A DNA stretch of 14,242 nt from UPXZ01 sp964345395 (GCA_964345395.1 CAYFRA010000047.1:1-14242), one strand, 5' to 3'. Shown: positions 1 through 7,486, counted from the stretch's first letter. The notes: generated by a model not told the origin, from the letters alone. A program made the numbers and translations.

Positions 1-548
1 TCGTGGTCATGATCGTGGTCGTGATCGCAACCACAACCGCCATTACCACATCCACATCCACCACCAAAAATCTCATCTAACTCTTCTTGAGTGGTCTCAG
101 TTACAGAGAGTACTTTACCTTTGAAGTGTAAGTTTTCACCAGCTAATGGATGATTCAAATCAACAGTAACAACAGTATCTGTAATTTCAACCACCTGTGC
201 TTGCAAACGATCGCCTTCACTATTCATCAAAGGCACTATATTTCCTACAAAAACCATCTCTTCATCTAATTTACCATCTATCTCAAAAACAGAACGATCC
301 AAATCAAGAACAGCCTCGTCGTCATATTCGCCATAAGCTTCGTCATAAGCTATTTCAAAATCAAAAGTGCTATCTGCTTCTAAATCTTTTAAATTTTGTT
401 CAAACTTTGGCAACATCATACCAACTCCAAATATAAAACTTAAAGGTTGTTCGGCAGTTGCACGCTCCATTAATTCCAATTCACCATTTTCACCATCAAC
501 AAATAGGTCATATTCTACTTTGATAGTTGTGTTGTTCGTTATTTTCAT
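1..548 (-). CDS. slyD: FKBP-type peptidyl-prolyl cis-trans isomerase, SlyD type (C-terminal end cut by window edge)
   Basis: SlyD-type proteins catalyse cis-trans isomerisation of prolyl bonds, act as chaperones and bind metal through a His/Cys-rich tail, usually in the cytoplasm. The 182 complete codons visible show the family layout: an N-terminal FKBP half with the AYDEAYGEYD motif (residues 68-76 region), an insert-in-flap chaperone domain around 78-122, a second FKBP half with NHPLAGENLHF (132-142), and a low-complexity tail. The tail has Cys at 165, 167, 172 and 174 in two CGC pairs, followed by a DHDHDHDH run that continues past base 1, so the stop codon is not visible. The ATG at 546-548 is the only sensible start. 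No signal peptide is seen. It lies 41 bases downstream of the LptD-like gene on the same strand and could share its transcript. Family identification is firm; which metal is bound is not shown. Confidence 0.95.
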   Translation of the reverse strand, partial: MKITNNTTIKVEYDLFVDGENGELELMERATAEQPLSFIFGVGMMLPKFEQNLKDLEADSTFDFEIAYDEAYGEYDDEAVLDLDRSVFEIDGKLDEEMVFVGNIVPLMNSEGDRLQAQVVEITDTVVTVDLNHPLAGENLHFKGKVLSVTETTQEELDEIFGGGCGCGNGGCGCDHDHDHDH

Positions 549-562
549 ATTATTTATTTATT

Positions 563-586
563 AAAAAAAATTATCTATAGCATAAT
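563..586 (-). terminator. weak terminator-like hairpin between lptD-like gene and slyD
   Basis: Read on the minus strand, ATTAT (582-586) can pair with ATAAT (570-574) across a 7-base loop and is followed by a run of eight T (563-570). The stem contains only A-T pairs, so it is at best a partial terminator that would reduce rather than stop read-through into slyD. It may be a chance product of AT-rich DNA. Confidence 0.22.
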
Positions 587-589
587 AAC

Positions 590-3397
590 TTAATACCAAG
601 TTATATTGTTCATACTGCTTCTACTTCCTTGTTTTTCATATTTCAAATCTGAAAGCATACTTGAATTTACACCAATTCTGAAATTGTAGGTTTGAAAACG
701 TCCAAATGGGACAAACCCACCAGATAAAGTCCAACAGTGAAGATCTCTAACTACGCTGAAATTTGTAAACGTAAACTGCTTTGCTACAAAATCGTAAGAT
801 GTTTCACCATTGATCTTCCACCCTGGTGTCAATTGGATGTTTCCCCTAATATTAAGATTTTGGGTAAACTTCCGATTATATTCCATTCTATCATAATCAA
901 ATACATTTCCATCACCAAATCTTACTGAATAGTTGAAGGTTAAACTCCAAGGAATCCTGACCTCCTCATATCCATCGCTACCAACACTATGACTACTTGT
1001 TTTTTTGTTTCTTGTATCCCTATTTCTTTCAGATGAGAAGTTGGGATCGCTATCTATGGATCGCCCTACCCCATCTGTATCATCATCTCCCAGATCAAAA
1101 TCATTATTATCGCCACCCTTTCCATTGGTACTTGTGTTTTTATCTTTCTTCTTAAATGTAGCATTATTAAATGTGTAGCTATATGATAAACTGGTACCCA
1201 AAAAACGTGGTATTTTTCCGTGATTCCATCGCAGTTGATTGATTCTTTTCACTGTTTTACCATCCGCACCTACACCATACATATATGGATCAAACGCACC
1301 ACTCAAATTGAGAGAACGTGATTTGCCCAACTTGATAACTAAATTTGCATTGAAGTTAGACCACTGCATAGAGTCTGCCGCTAAATTATATGCACTACCC
1401 AAAGAGAGCTGATCAATCAGACTGACAATTCTCGTTGCGTTGGTTTCGGTTGAGTCTTTATCATTTCGAAGTTTCATTTCGAAGTTATTAGAGAGCGAAA
1501 AAGACAAATTACCAGATTTACCTCTGCCAGGGCCACCATACAATGACCTTTCATAGCGAGAATAAAAAACCTCTTCTGCTAAGAGATTATCTTTGTCTTT
1601 CGGGTCAGTAAATGTACGAATATAACTATCCCAATATCCCCAGCGCGCATCACCAAAATTGGGCATATAGCTAAAGCTAATATTGGGATCTACCTTATGG
1701 CGGATAGCAACTATTTTGTCTCCAAAAATCTTTCTGTTTGGAACAAACATTCCGTACAGAGTCGTATTTGCCGAAACACTGGTGTTGAAATCATAAACCC
1801 TTCTGAAACCTTCATTACGGGTCTCTATAACACGATTTGACTCTTCATCCCACTGCCGTTCGGTATCATAAAGATACCACCTTTCTTTATAGCTAAATGA
1901 TGGTGTAATATTGATGTAGTCAAACAGTGTAAAAGATGCTGAAATAGGAATACTGTGTTGCATTCCATTTCTCCAATCATTTTTGAATGAAGATTGAAAC
2001 AACAAGTTTTCTTTTGTTGTGATGCTATTTGAAATAGTACCCGAATAAGACATATTTATTTTTTCGTACCAACGCTCTTTGCCTACTCTATTTTTTCTTT
2101 TCAATGGATTTATTCTACTCATAGAAATAGATACATTTGGCAAAGTCAAACTGATGGTTGAATCTTTTGTACGTTGATTGACGCCTAAGTTTCCTGTAAT
2201 GGTAATAGGCAAATCAGGAAATCGTTGAGAAAAAGATACAGAGGAACTTTTAGTATTTTCAGCATTTACGGGTGAGTAGTAGCTGTTGATATTGCTTCTA
2301 TTATACCCACTTGTTGAGAAATTGACACTGGCAGAGAATGTTCGGAATGGGTTGACCTTGGGGTTTTGCGAGTGCGACCAGCGAATACTCAGGTTATTCG
2401 ATTTGTTGTATTCTGGAATTCCTTTCTCTCCAATTACATCTACTCTATAACTTAAATTTAAGCCACCATTAAATTTATACCTTTTCAAATAGTTAGATGA
2501 TAAATTTAATCCCCAAGTTCCCTTAGTGTAAATATCTCCTTTCAGACTCAAATCGACATAATCATTGATAGCAAAATAATATCCTCCATTTGTAAGTCCA
2601 TATCCACGTGTAAATTCAGTCGAAAATGATGGCATCTCTACACCTGACGAATAACTTTGATTAAATGGAAAAAATCCGAAAGGAAGAAATACTGGCAATG
2701 GAATATCCAACAAAACAAGATTTGAACGACCAAACACGACATAATCGCCAGGCTTCACTTTGGCTTTTGACATATTCAGATAGAAATGAGGATGATCGTG
2801 CAAATCGCAAGTAGTATATTTTCCATCCGCCATATTGATGATATTATTCTCAATAATTTTTGTTCTGTCGCTGACTATATAACCATCACCTTCAGTGGTA
2901 ATTGCTTGACCTGCATATCCTTTTTTTGTTTTAAAGTTGTATGATAAGTTGTTGGATATATACTCAGAATTAGCATCTTTGAAAATAGGTTTGTTTATTA
3001 TCGTGCCTGTGCTGTCTCTCTGTGAATATGCAAAAACAGTAGTACTGTCCATTCGTATCCTCACATAACCCGCCTCGCTCAAATTCAAATCCTTAAAGTC
3101 TAATTTTGCATCACCATAAATAAAACCCACACCATTACCAAAAAAGACTATAGAATCAGAACCCGCATATGATATCTCGGCGTCAAAATCAGCATCTTTT
3201 TTTATTTTCACCGAATCATTGAGGTTGTTTTGAGTCGTATCGTTTTTTTGCACAACAGCATTTCCCGTGTTTGCCCTATCAGATGTAGCAGGATTTGACA
3301 GACTGTTTTGTGAATAAATGAGTGGAGACCCAAACAAAAACACAAAAACAAACAGGAAAAACAGTCTAATATTAATAATATGATTGAGTTTTAACAT
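590..3397 (-). CDS. lptD: LPS-assembly protein LptD-like outer-membrane beta-barrel protein
   Basis: LptD-family proteins insert lipopolysaccharide into the outer leaflet of the outer membrane. This 935-residue protein starts with a signal peptide (hydrophobic residues 12-27, likely cleavage near 29-30). Residues about 72-215 form an OstA/LptA-like beta-jellyroll (…DSIVFFGNGVGFIYGDAKL…), and the rest is a long Tyr/Asn/Ser-rich beta-barrel with alternating strands, ending in Trp-Tyr. Residues about 749-813 form a hydrophilic Asp/Asn/Lys-rich low-complexity segment, probably a loop. There are only two cysteines, C197 and C888, near the end of the jellyroll and near the C-terminus. A TTG codon sits just before the chosen ATG (3395-3397); the ATG is preferred. 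The protein is longer than E. coli LptD (784 aa) but of the size usual for Bacteroidota relatives. It is divergent from the amidase/MCE pair and upstream of slyD. The function is inferred from family resemblance. Confidence 0.85.
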   Translation of the reverse strand: MLKLNHIINIRLFFLFVFVFLFGSPLIYSQNSLSNPATSDRANTGNAVVQKNDTTQNNLNDSVKIKKDADFDAEISYAGSDSIVFFGNGVGFIYGDAKLDFKDLNLSEAGYVRIRMDSTTVFAYSQRDSTGTIINKPIFKDANSEYISNNLSYNFKTKKGYAGQAITTEGDGYIVSDRTKIIENNIINMADGKYTTCDLHDHPHFYLNMSKAKVKPGDYVVFGRSNLVLLDIPLPVFLPFGFFPFNQSYSSGVEMPSFSTEFTRGYGLTNGGYYFAINDYVDLSLKGDIYTKGTWGLNLSSNYLKRYKFNGGLNLSYRVDVIGEKGIPEYNKSNNLSIRWSHSQNPKVNPFRTFSASVNFSTSGYNRSNINSYYSPVNAENTKSSSVSFSQRFPDLPITITGNLGVNQRTKDSTISLTLPNVSISMSRINPLKRKNRVGKERWYEKINMSYSGTISNSITTKENLLFQSSFKNDWRNGMQHSIPISASFTLFDYINITPSFSYKERWYLYDTERQWDEESNRVIETRNEGFRRVYDFNTSVSANTTLYGMFVPNRKIFGDKIVAIRHKVDPNISFSYMPNFGDARWGYWDSYIRTFTDPKDKDNLLAEEVFYSRYERSLYGGPGRGKSGNLSFSLSNNFEMKLRNDKDSTETNATRIVSLIDQLSLGSAYNLAADSMQWSNFNANLVIKLGKSRSLNLSGAFDPYMYGVGADGKTVKRINQLRWNHGKIPRFLGTSLSYSYTFNNATFKKKDKNTSTNGKGGDNNDFDLGDDDTDGVGRSIDSDPNFSSERNRDTRNKKTSSHSVGSDGYEEVRIPWSLTFNYSVRFGDGNVFDYDRMEYNRKFTQNLNIRGNIQLTPGWKINGETSYDFVAKQFTFTNFSVVRDLHCWTLSGGFVPFGRFQTYNFRIGVNSSMLSDLKYEKQGSRSSMNNITWY

Positions 3398-3430
3398 CAA
3401 AAAATAGAAATTTCTCTACAAAATAGTGTG

Positions 3431-3438
3431 CAAATTTA
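3431..3438 (-). promoter_or_regulatory. Bacteroidota -7 promoter element for the lptD-like gene
   Basis: The minus strand reads TAAATTTG, a perfect match to the Bacteroidota -7 consensus TAnnTTTG, 33 bases before the lptD ATG. No TTG is found at the usual -33 distance, so only half of the promoter is supported. Confidence 0.4.
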
Positions 3439-3532
3439 CTTAAAAAAGATGTTATACCATCTATGAAGTGTAAATTTAAAAATTATTTCAGATTTTAGGC
3501 TAAATTTAATCGAAATGCTAAAGTTAATTGAC

Positions 3533-3540
3533 TAATTTTG
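3533..3540 (+). promoter_or_regulatory. Bacteroidota -7 promoter element for the amidase-MCE pair
   Basis: TAATTTTG matches TAnnTTTG perfectly. Initiation would fall near 3546, giving a leader of about 13 bases to the ATG at 3559 or about 64 bases to the ATG at 3610. No well-spaced -33 TTG is visible. Confidence 0.4.
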
Positions 3541-3609
3541 CACAAAACTTGAGTCTTTATGCTTTTTAGAAACTTCATATCAAATATATACAATTTTAAA
3601 ATTTTGCTA

Positions 3610-4731
3610 ATGAGACCAATTTTACAAAAAGTATTCATATTCATACTATCTTTTTTCTTGTCATTGAGCATATTTGCCAACAACAAAACTTTTGTATTGG
3701 TTATTGACGCAGGTCATGGCGGACATGATGCTGGTGCAATTGGAAGAATATCAAAAGAGAAGAACATCAATTTAGCTGTGGCATTGCAAGTTGGTAAAAT
3801 GATTGAAGAGAAACACCCCGATGTAAAGGTAATTTACACTCGAAAAACCGATATCTTTATTCCGCTCGCTAATAGAGCAAAAATTGCTAATAATAATAAA
3901 GCTGATTTTTTTATTAGCATACATACCAATGCGGCTAAAAGCAAAGCTGCATACGGAACAGAAACTTTTGTTCTCGGTTTGGCAAAAACACAAGCTAACT
4001 TGGAAGTGGCAATGCGTGAAAACAATGTTATTACACTTGAGGATAACTATAAAGAAAAATACAACAACTTCAATCCTAACTCCATTGACTCGTACATTAT
4101 GTTTGAGTTGATGCAAGATAAAAATCAAGATAAAAGTTTGCTTTTGGCATCCAACATCGAAAAACAGTTTAAAAAATCAAAGCGTACCAGCAGAGGAGTG
4201 CGTCAAGCAGGCTTTCTTGTGCTACATCAAACAGCAGCCCCAAGCGTATTGATTGAGCTTGGTTTTATTTCTAATGATACTGAAGAAAAATATCTTAACT
4301 CGAAAGCTGGTAAAGAAGAGCTATCAAATGCAATATATCAAGCTTTTGCGGCTTATAAAGTAGAGCACGATAAAAAAAACAACTCCATAAATATCGCAAA
4401 TGAAAACATAGAGCGTAATGACACAGATAGTGAGAAAACTAACAATAAAGAGACAAACAGTTCATTAACCTCTAATCAAATCAGTTACAAAATTCAACTT
4501 TTTGCTTTGAATAACAAAATCAATAACAACGACGCAAGATTCAAAGGGCTGAAAGAGATCAGCTATTATTATGAAAGTGGATTGTATAAATATACTTATG
4601 GAGACAAATCAAATTTTCAAGACATCGACAGTTTGAAAAAATCCATTAATCATCTTTTTCCAGACTCTTTTATTATAGCTTTTGAAGGTGATGATAAAAT
4701 AAGTGTAAGTGAAGCACGAAAAAAACAATAA
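3610..4731 (+). CDS. N-acetylmuramoyl-L-alanine amidase (Amidase_3) with SPOR-like C-terminal region
   Basis: This zinc hydrolase cleaves the bond between N-acetylmuramic acid and L-alanine in peptidoglycan, usually during cell separation. From the ATG at 3610 it has 373 residues: a signal peptide (1-23, ending SIFA), then an Amidase_3 domain (about 27-250). Zinc ligands are H36 (IDAGHGG), E50 (KEKNINLA) and H105 (ISIHTNAA); the catalytic Glu is E216 (VLIELGF). An Asn/Glu/Lys-rich linker (about 254-288) leads to a C-terminal region beginning SYKIQLFALNNK and running to about 365, which has the strand-helix pattern of SPOR-type peptidoglycan-binding domains and is probably one. An in-frame ATG at 3559 would add 17 residues (390 aa); the downstream start is preferred because it gives a compact signal peptide. 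The MCE gene follows after 6 bases, so the two are very likely co-transcribed. It resembles AmiC-type amidases, but no specific symbol is assigned. Confidence 0.92.
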   Translation: MRPILQKVFIFILSFFLSLSIFANNKTFVLVIDAGHGGHDAGAIGRISKEKNINLAVALQVGKMIEEKHPDVKVIYTRKTDIFIPLANRAKIANNNKADFFISIHTNAAKSKAAYGTETFVLGLAKTQANLEVAMRENNVITLEDNYKEKYNNFNPNSIDSYIMFELMQDKNQDKSLLLASNIEKQFKKSKRTSRGVRQAGFLVLHQTAAPSVLIELGFISNDTEEKYLNSKAGKEELSNAIYQAFAAYKVEHDKKNNSINIANENIERNDTDSEKTNNKETNSSLTSNQISYKIQLFALNNKINNNDARFKGLKEISYYYESGLYKYTYGDKSNFQDIDSLKKSINHLFPDSFIIAFEGDDKISVSEARKKQ

Positions 4732-4737
4732 AATTAT

Positions 4738-5655
4738 ATGAAAAAGAATTCAAAACAAATTGGACATATCCATTTAGGAATAACAGTTATAGCAGGGATA
4801 TTCCTGTTTTATTTCGGTATAAACTTTCTGAAAGGCAGTAATATCTTTGAGCGTCAAAACACATATTATGGCTATTTTGACAATTTAGATGGATTGGTAA
4901 AATCATCACAAGTATATATCAAAGGTTATAAGGTAGGGCAAGTTAGCAATATCGAATACGATTTTGAGAAAAAAGAGAGTTTCAAAGTACAAATATCGGT
5001 TGATCATAACATTAAACTACCAAAAGGCACAAGAATGATTTTGAGCGACGATGGGTTGTTGGGCGGAAAAGTAATACGCTTAGATATAGAGGAGCTTGCA
5101 ACTGACTTGATAGCTCAAGAAAATGGAGATATCATTTTAGCTACCTATATAGAAGGAGGGTTGATTGATAACCTTACAGCACAATTGTTGCCGAAGCTTG
5201 AAAGTGCCCTATCAGAGATTGACTCATTGCTCAGTTCTGTAAAAACATTGGTAGAAAACCCCAGTCTAAGTGCCAGCCTATTGTCTATCGAACAGAGCAC
5301 AAGACATTTGGCGAGTACATCTGCACAATTAGACAAGATAACAAATACCCAACTTCAAGGTATTTTAGCAAATGTAGATGAAATAACGAAAGATTTAAAC
5401 GTAACAAGTAGAAATATCAAAGAGATTGATTTTGCTTCTACAATTGAACAAGCAGACCATACAATTAAAAACCTAAACGAATTTACTCTAAAATTAAAAA
5501 GCAGTGATAATAGCTTAGGATTGTTGGTTAATGACAAAAACCTTTATGACAATTTGAATAAAACTGCTGAAAATGCAAATGCTCTTTTATTTGATTTGAA
5601 AGAAAACCCAAAAAGATATGTCAATTTTTCTTTGATGGGTGGTAAAAACAAATAG
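4738..5655 (+). CDS. MCE/MlaD-family membrane-anchored lipid-transport protein
   Basis: MlaD-family proteins are substrate-binding parts of phospholipid or lipid transporters between the two membranes of Gram-negative bacteria. The 305 residues comprise a short cytoplasmic N-terminus, one transmembrane helix (about 11-31), one MCE domain (about 41-117, with YGYFDNLDGLVKSSQVYIKG and the GLLGGKVIRLDI end), and a long helical C-terminal part (about 140-290) rich in Leu, Ser, Thr and Asn that could form a coiled coil or multimeric tube. It starts 6 bases after the amidase stop. The usual partners MlaE (permease) and MlaF (ATPase) are not in this window, so the transporter must be completed from elsewhere. 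Amidase plus MCE protein next to LptD is, to my knowledge, a recurring arrangement in Bacteroidota. Confidence 0.9.
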   Translation: MKKNSKQIGHIHLGITVIAGIFLFYFGINFLKGSNIFERQNTYYGYFDNLDGLVKSSQVYIKGYKVGQVSNIEYDFEKKESFKVQISVDHNIKLPKGTRMILSDDGLLGGKVIRLDIEELATDLIAQENGDIILATYIEGGLIDNLTAQLLPKLESALSEIDSLLSSVKTLVENPSLSASLLSIEQSTRHLASTSAQLDKITNTQLQGILANVDEITKDLNVTSRNIKEIDFASTIEQADHTIKNLNEFTLKLKSSDNSLGLLVNDKNLYDNLNKTAENANALLFDLKENPKRYVNFSLMGGKNK

Positions 5656-5965
5656 AATGTTTTATTTATAATCATTCTAAATAAACCCTATGCAGTACTT
5701 ACTATTTATAATCAAGAAACAGTATAACCTTATGGGGTTTTCACACATTTATTAATAAATTGCATAAAATTTCATTATACTTTATTAATACACTATCTAT
5801 CAACACTTTTAAGAATTTACAAAGACCTACAACGCTGATATTCAGCAAATTAAGCAAACGACATTGAAAATCAATCAATTAAAGATTTATTAGCATTCTT
5901 AAAAACAAAGGTGATTTTTTTTATTCAAAAAACTTTCAGATATTTGTAAAACAAAACAACACAAG

Positions 5966-5981
5966 TCACAAAAAACTGTGA
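5966..5981. promoter_or_regulatory. inverted repeat TCACA-N6-TGTGA upstream of dnaA
   Basis: TCACA (5966-5970) and TGTGA (5977-5981) form a perfect 5-base inverted repeat around AAAAAC, 85 bases before the dnaA ATG. It could be an operator, a small hairpin in the leader, or part of a DnaA-binding site, since its right arm overlaps TGTGAATAT. No regulator can be named. Confidence 0.25.
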
Positions 5982-5985
5982 ATAT
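5977..5985 (-). promoter_or_regulatory. DnaA-box-like site 1
   Basis: The minus strand reads ATATTCACA, 8 of 9 bases of the consensus TTATnCACA. One mismatch in an AT-rich region makes chance occurrence likely. It gains slight support from lying in the dnaA upstream region, where autoregulatory boxes are common in bacteria. Confidence 0.25.
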
Positions 5986-6001
5986 ATTTTGAAAAAAACA
6001 T

Positions 6002-6024
6002 ACTCGACTTTTGTCGAGTTTTTT
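6002..6024 (+). terminator. intrinsic-terminator-type hairpin 42 bases before dnaA
   Basis: ACTCGAC (6002-6008) pairs perfectly with GTCGAGT (6013-6019) across a TTTT loop, and a run of six T (6019-6024) follows. This has the form of an intrinsic terminator on the plus strand. On the minus strand the same stem is followed within four bases by a run of seven T, so it could work both ways. No gene ends nearby (the MCE gene stops about 350 bases upstream). It therefore either ends a long 3' tail or small RNA, or sits in the dnaA leader as an attenuator or stabilising hairpin. Confidence 0.6.
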
Positions 6025-6031
6025 ATCCAAA
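6023..6031 (+). promoter_or_regulatory. DnaA-box-like site 2
   Basis: TTATCCAAA matches the consensus TTATCCACA at 8 of 9 bases. It begins in the T run of the hairpin at 6002-6024 and lies 34 bases before the dnaA ATG, a position compatible with autoregulation by DnaA. Only two imperfect boxes are visible in the gap, so this is weak evidence. Confidence 0.25.
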
Positions 6032-6065
6032 AACTTTAAAATATCGATTTATTTAATCATTTATA

Positions 6066-7463
6066 ATGACGCAAGACTTTACACTTTGGAACAATTGTTT
6101 GGATATTATCAAAGATAATATCAATGAATCATCTTTTAGTACTTGGTTTGAGCCTATTAAACCTATATCGTACGAAAATGATATTCTTTTGTTACAAGTT
6201 CCAAGTCAGTATTTTGTAGAACATATAGAGGATTTATATATTGATTTACTGCGAAGCACACTTACACGAGTTTTTGGAGATACGACAAAATTAGAGTACC
6301 AAGTACTCATTGACCAAAAAACAGGTAAGGGTCCTAAAATTCCAAGTGCATCGCAACAAGCTGTGTATCCAAACAATGGAAGATCGCAAAAACGTTCAAT
6401 TGTATCGCCCTATCAGCGCATACAATTACCAGAACTCGACCCACAGCTCAACTTTAATCTTACTTTTGACAGATTAATTGAAGGCAAAAGCAATCAGCTT
6501 GCCCGTACAGCAGCGATAAAAATAGCCGAAGATCCGAAAACTTTAACATTCAATCCACTATTTGTGTTTGGAAAATCAGGCGTAGGAAAAACGCATCTAC
6601 TCAATTCAATTGGGGTGTTGAGCAAACAATTGCGACCCGAAAGCCGAGTGCTCTATGTTTCAGCTAACACATTTCAAATACAATATACGGATGCGGTAAG
6701 AAACAACACACAAAACGACTTTTTGAATTTTTATCAAACAATTGATCTCTTATTAATTGATGACATTCAAGAATTCTCAGGAAAAACAGGCACACAAAAT
6801 ACTTTTTTTCATATTTTCAACCACCTTCACCAAAATGGCAAGCAGCTTGTGCTCAGCTCAGACCGCTCACCATTAGAGATGATCGGTGTAGAACAAAGAC
6901 TACTCACAAGATTCAAATGGGGATTAAGTGCAGAAATCAGCAAGCCCGATTTTGATATGAGAAAAGCCATCTTGAAAAACAAAATATATAATGATGGACT
7001 TGATATTCCTGAACATGTAGTGGATTATATTGCTGAAAAAGTTACCAACAATGTTCGTGATTTGGAAGGTGTGCTCGCTTCATTATTGGCTCACTCTACG
7101 TTAATAAATGAAGATATCGATTTGAAATTAGCTGAAAGTATTATCAGCCGTATTACCAATATTGAGCCAAAATCTTTAACAGTTGAGCAAATCCGTGATA
7201 CTGTTTGTGAGTATTTTAATCTCTCTATAGAAGCCATTTCTACCCGTTCAAGAAAATTGGAAGTGGTGCAGGCACGTCAAATAGCCATGTATTTTTCAAA
7301 AAACATGACACAAAGCTCTTTGGCCAATATCGGTATGCACATCGGAAAACGCGATCACGCAACCGTACTCCATGCTTGCAAAAAAGTAGAAGATTTGATT
7401 GAAACCGATAGACATTTTAGAAAAAACATGGAAGAGATTGAATTAAAACTAAAAGACAAATAG
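6066..7463 (+). CDS. dnaA: chromosomal replication initiator protein DnaA
   Basis: DnaA is the AAA+ ATPase that binds DnaA boxes and opens the chromosomal origin. The 465 residues show domain I (about 1-80, with LWNNCLDIIKDNI and STWFEPIKP), a short Ser/Gln-rich linker (about 85-120), and an AAA+ domain from LNFNLTFDRLIEG (128-140). Walker A is GKSGVGKT (169-176), Walker B LLLIDDIQ (228-235), the arginine finger probably R282 (LLTRFKWG) and sensor 2 R331 (NNVRDLEG). The C-terminal DNA-binding domain carries TRSRKLEVVQARQIAMYF (393-410) and the DnaA signature KRDHATVLHACKK (428-440). Length is normal for the family. The ATG at 6066 gives a standard N-terminus. It is flanked by non-coding gaps and ends at its own terminator, so it appears to be a single-gene transcript. 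Confidence 0.98.
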   Translation: MTQDFTLWNNCLDIIKDNINESSFSTWFEPIKPISYENDILLLQVPSQYFVEHIEDLYIDLLRSTLTRVFGDTTKLEYQVLIDQKTGKGPKIPSASQQAVYPNNGRSQKRSIVSPYQRIQLPELDPQLNFNLTFDRLIEGKSNQLARTAAIKIAEDPKTLTFNPLFVFGKSGVGKTHLLNSIGVLSKQLRPESRVLYVSANTFQIQYTDAVRNNTQNDFLNFYQTIDLLLIDDIQEFSGKTGTQNTFFHIFNHLHQNGKQLVLSSDRSPLEMIGVEQRLLTRFKWGLSAEISKPDFDMRKAILKNKIYNDGLDIPEHVVDYIAEKVTNNVRDLEGVLASLLAHSTLINEDIDLKLAESIISRITNIEPKSLTVEQIRDTVCEYFNLSIEAISTRSRKLEVVQARQIAMYFSKNMTQSSLANIGMHIGKRDHATVLHACKKVEDLIETDRHFRKNMEEIELKLKDK

Positions 7464-7486
7464 CGTTTTATATTCACAAATTATAT

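Larger units (their letters stand above)
5656..6065. other. AT-rich intergenic region upstream of dnaA
   Basis: This 410-base gap has no credible reading frame. It holds an imperfect hairpin after the MCE gene (TAGAATG 5653-5659 with CATTCTA 5673-5679, 13-base loop, no T run), a small AACC/GGTT hairpin followed by T's (5726-5741), an inverted repeat at 5966-5981, a strong terminator-type hairpin at 6002-6024, and two 8-of-9 matches to the DnaA box. A near-match to the -7 element, GATATTTG (5939-5946), is the best promoter candidate for dnaA but deviates at its first base. The region could carry a promoter with leader, a small transcript ending at 6024, or part of a replication origin; the sequence alone does not decide. 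Confidence 0.6.

Noticed and set aside
197..564. Two plus-strand open frames of 79 and 65 codons
   Set aside because: They lie antisense to the clear slyD coding sequence and have no family features.
3398..3400. TTG start for the lptD-like gene
   Set aside because: An ATG follows immediately and gives the same signal peptide, so the TTG adds nothing.
3772..4128. 118-codon minus-strand open frame
   Set aside because: It is antisense to the zinc-ligand region of the amidase and is a shadow of that well-supported gene.
5653..5679. Terminator of the amidase-MCE unit
   Set aside because: The 7-base arms flank a 13-base AT loop and are not followed by a T run, so it is too weak to call.
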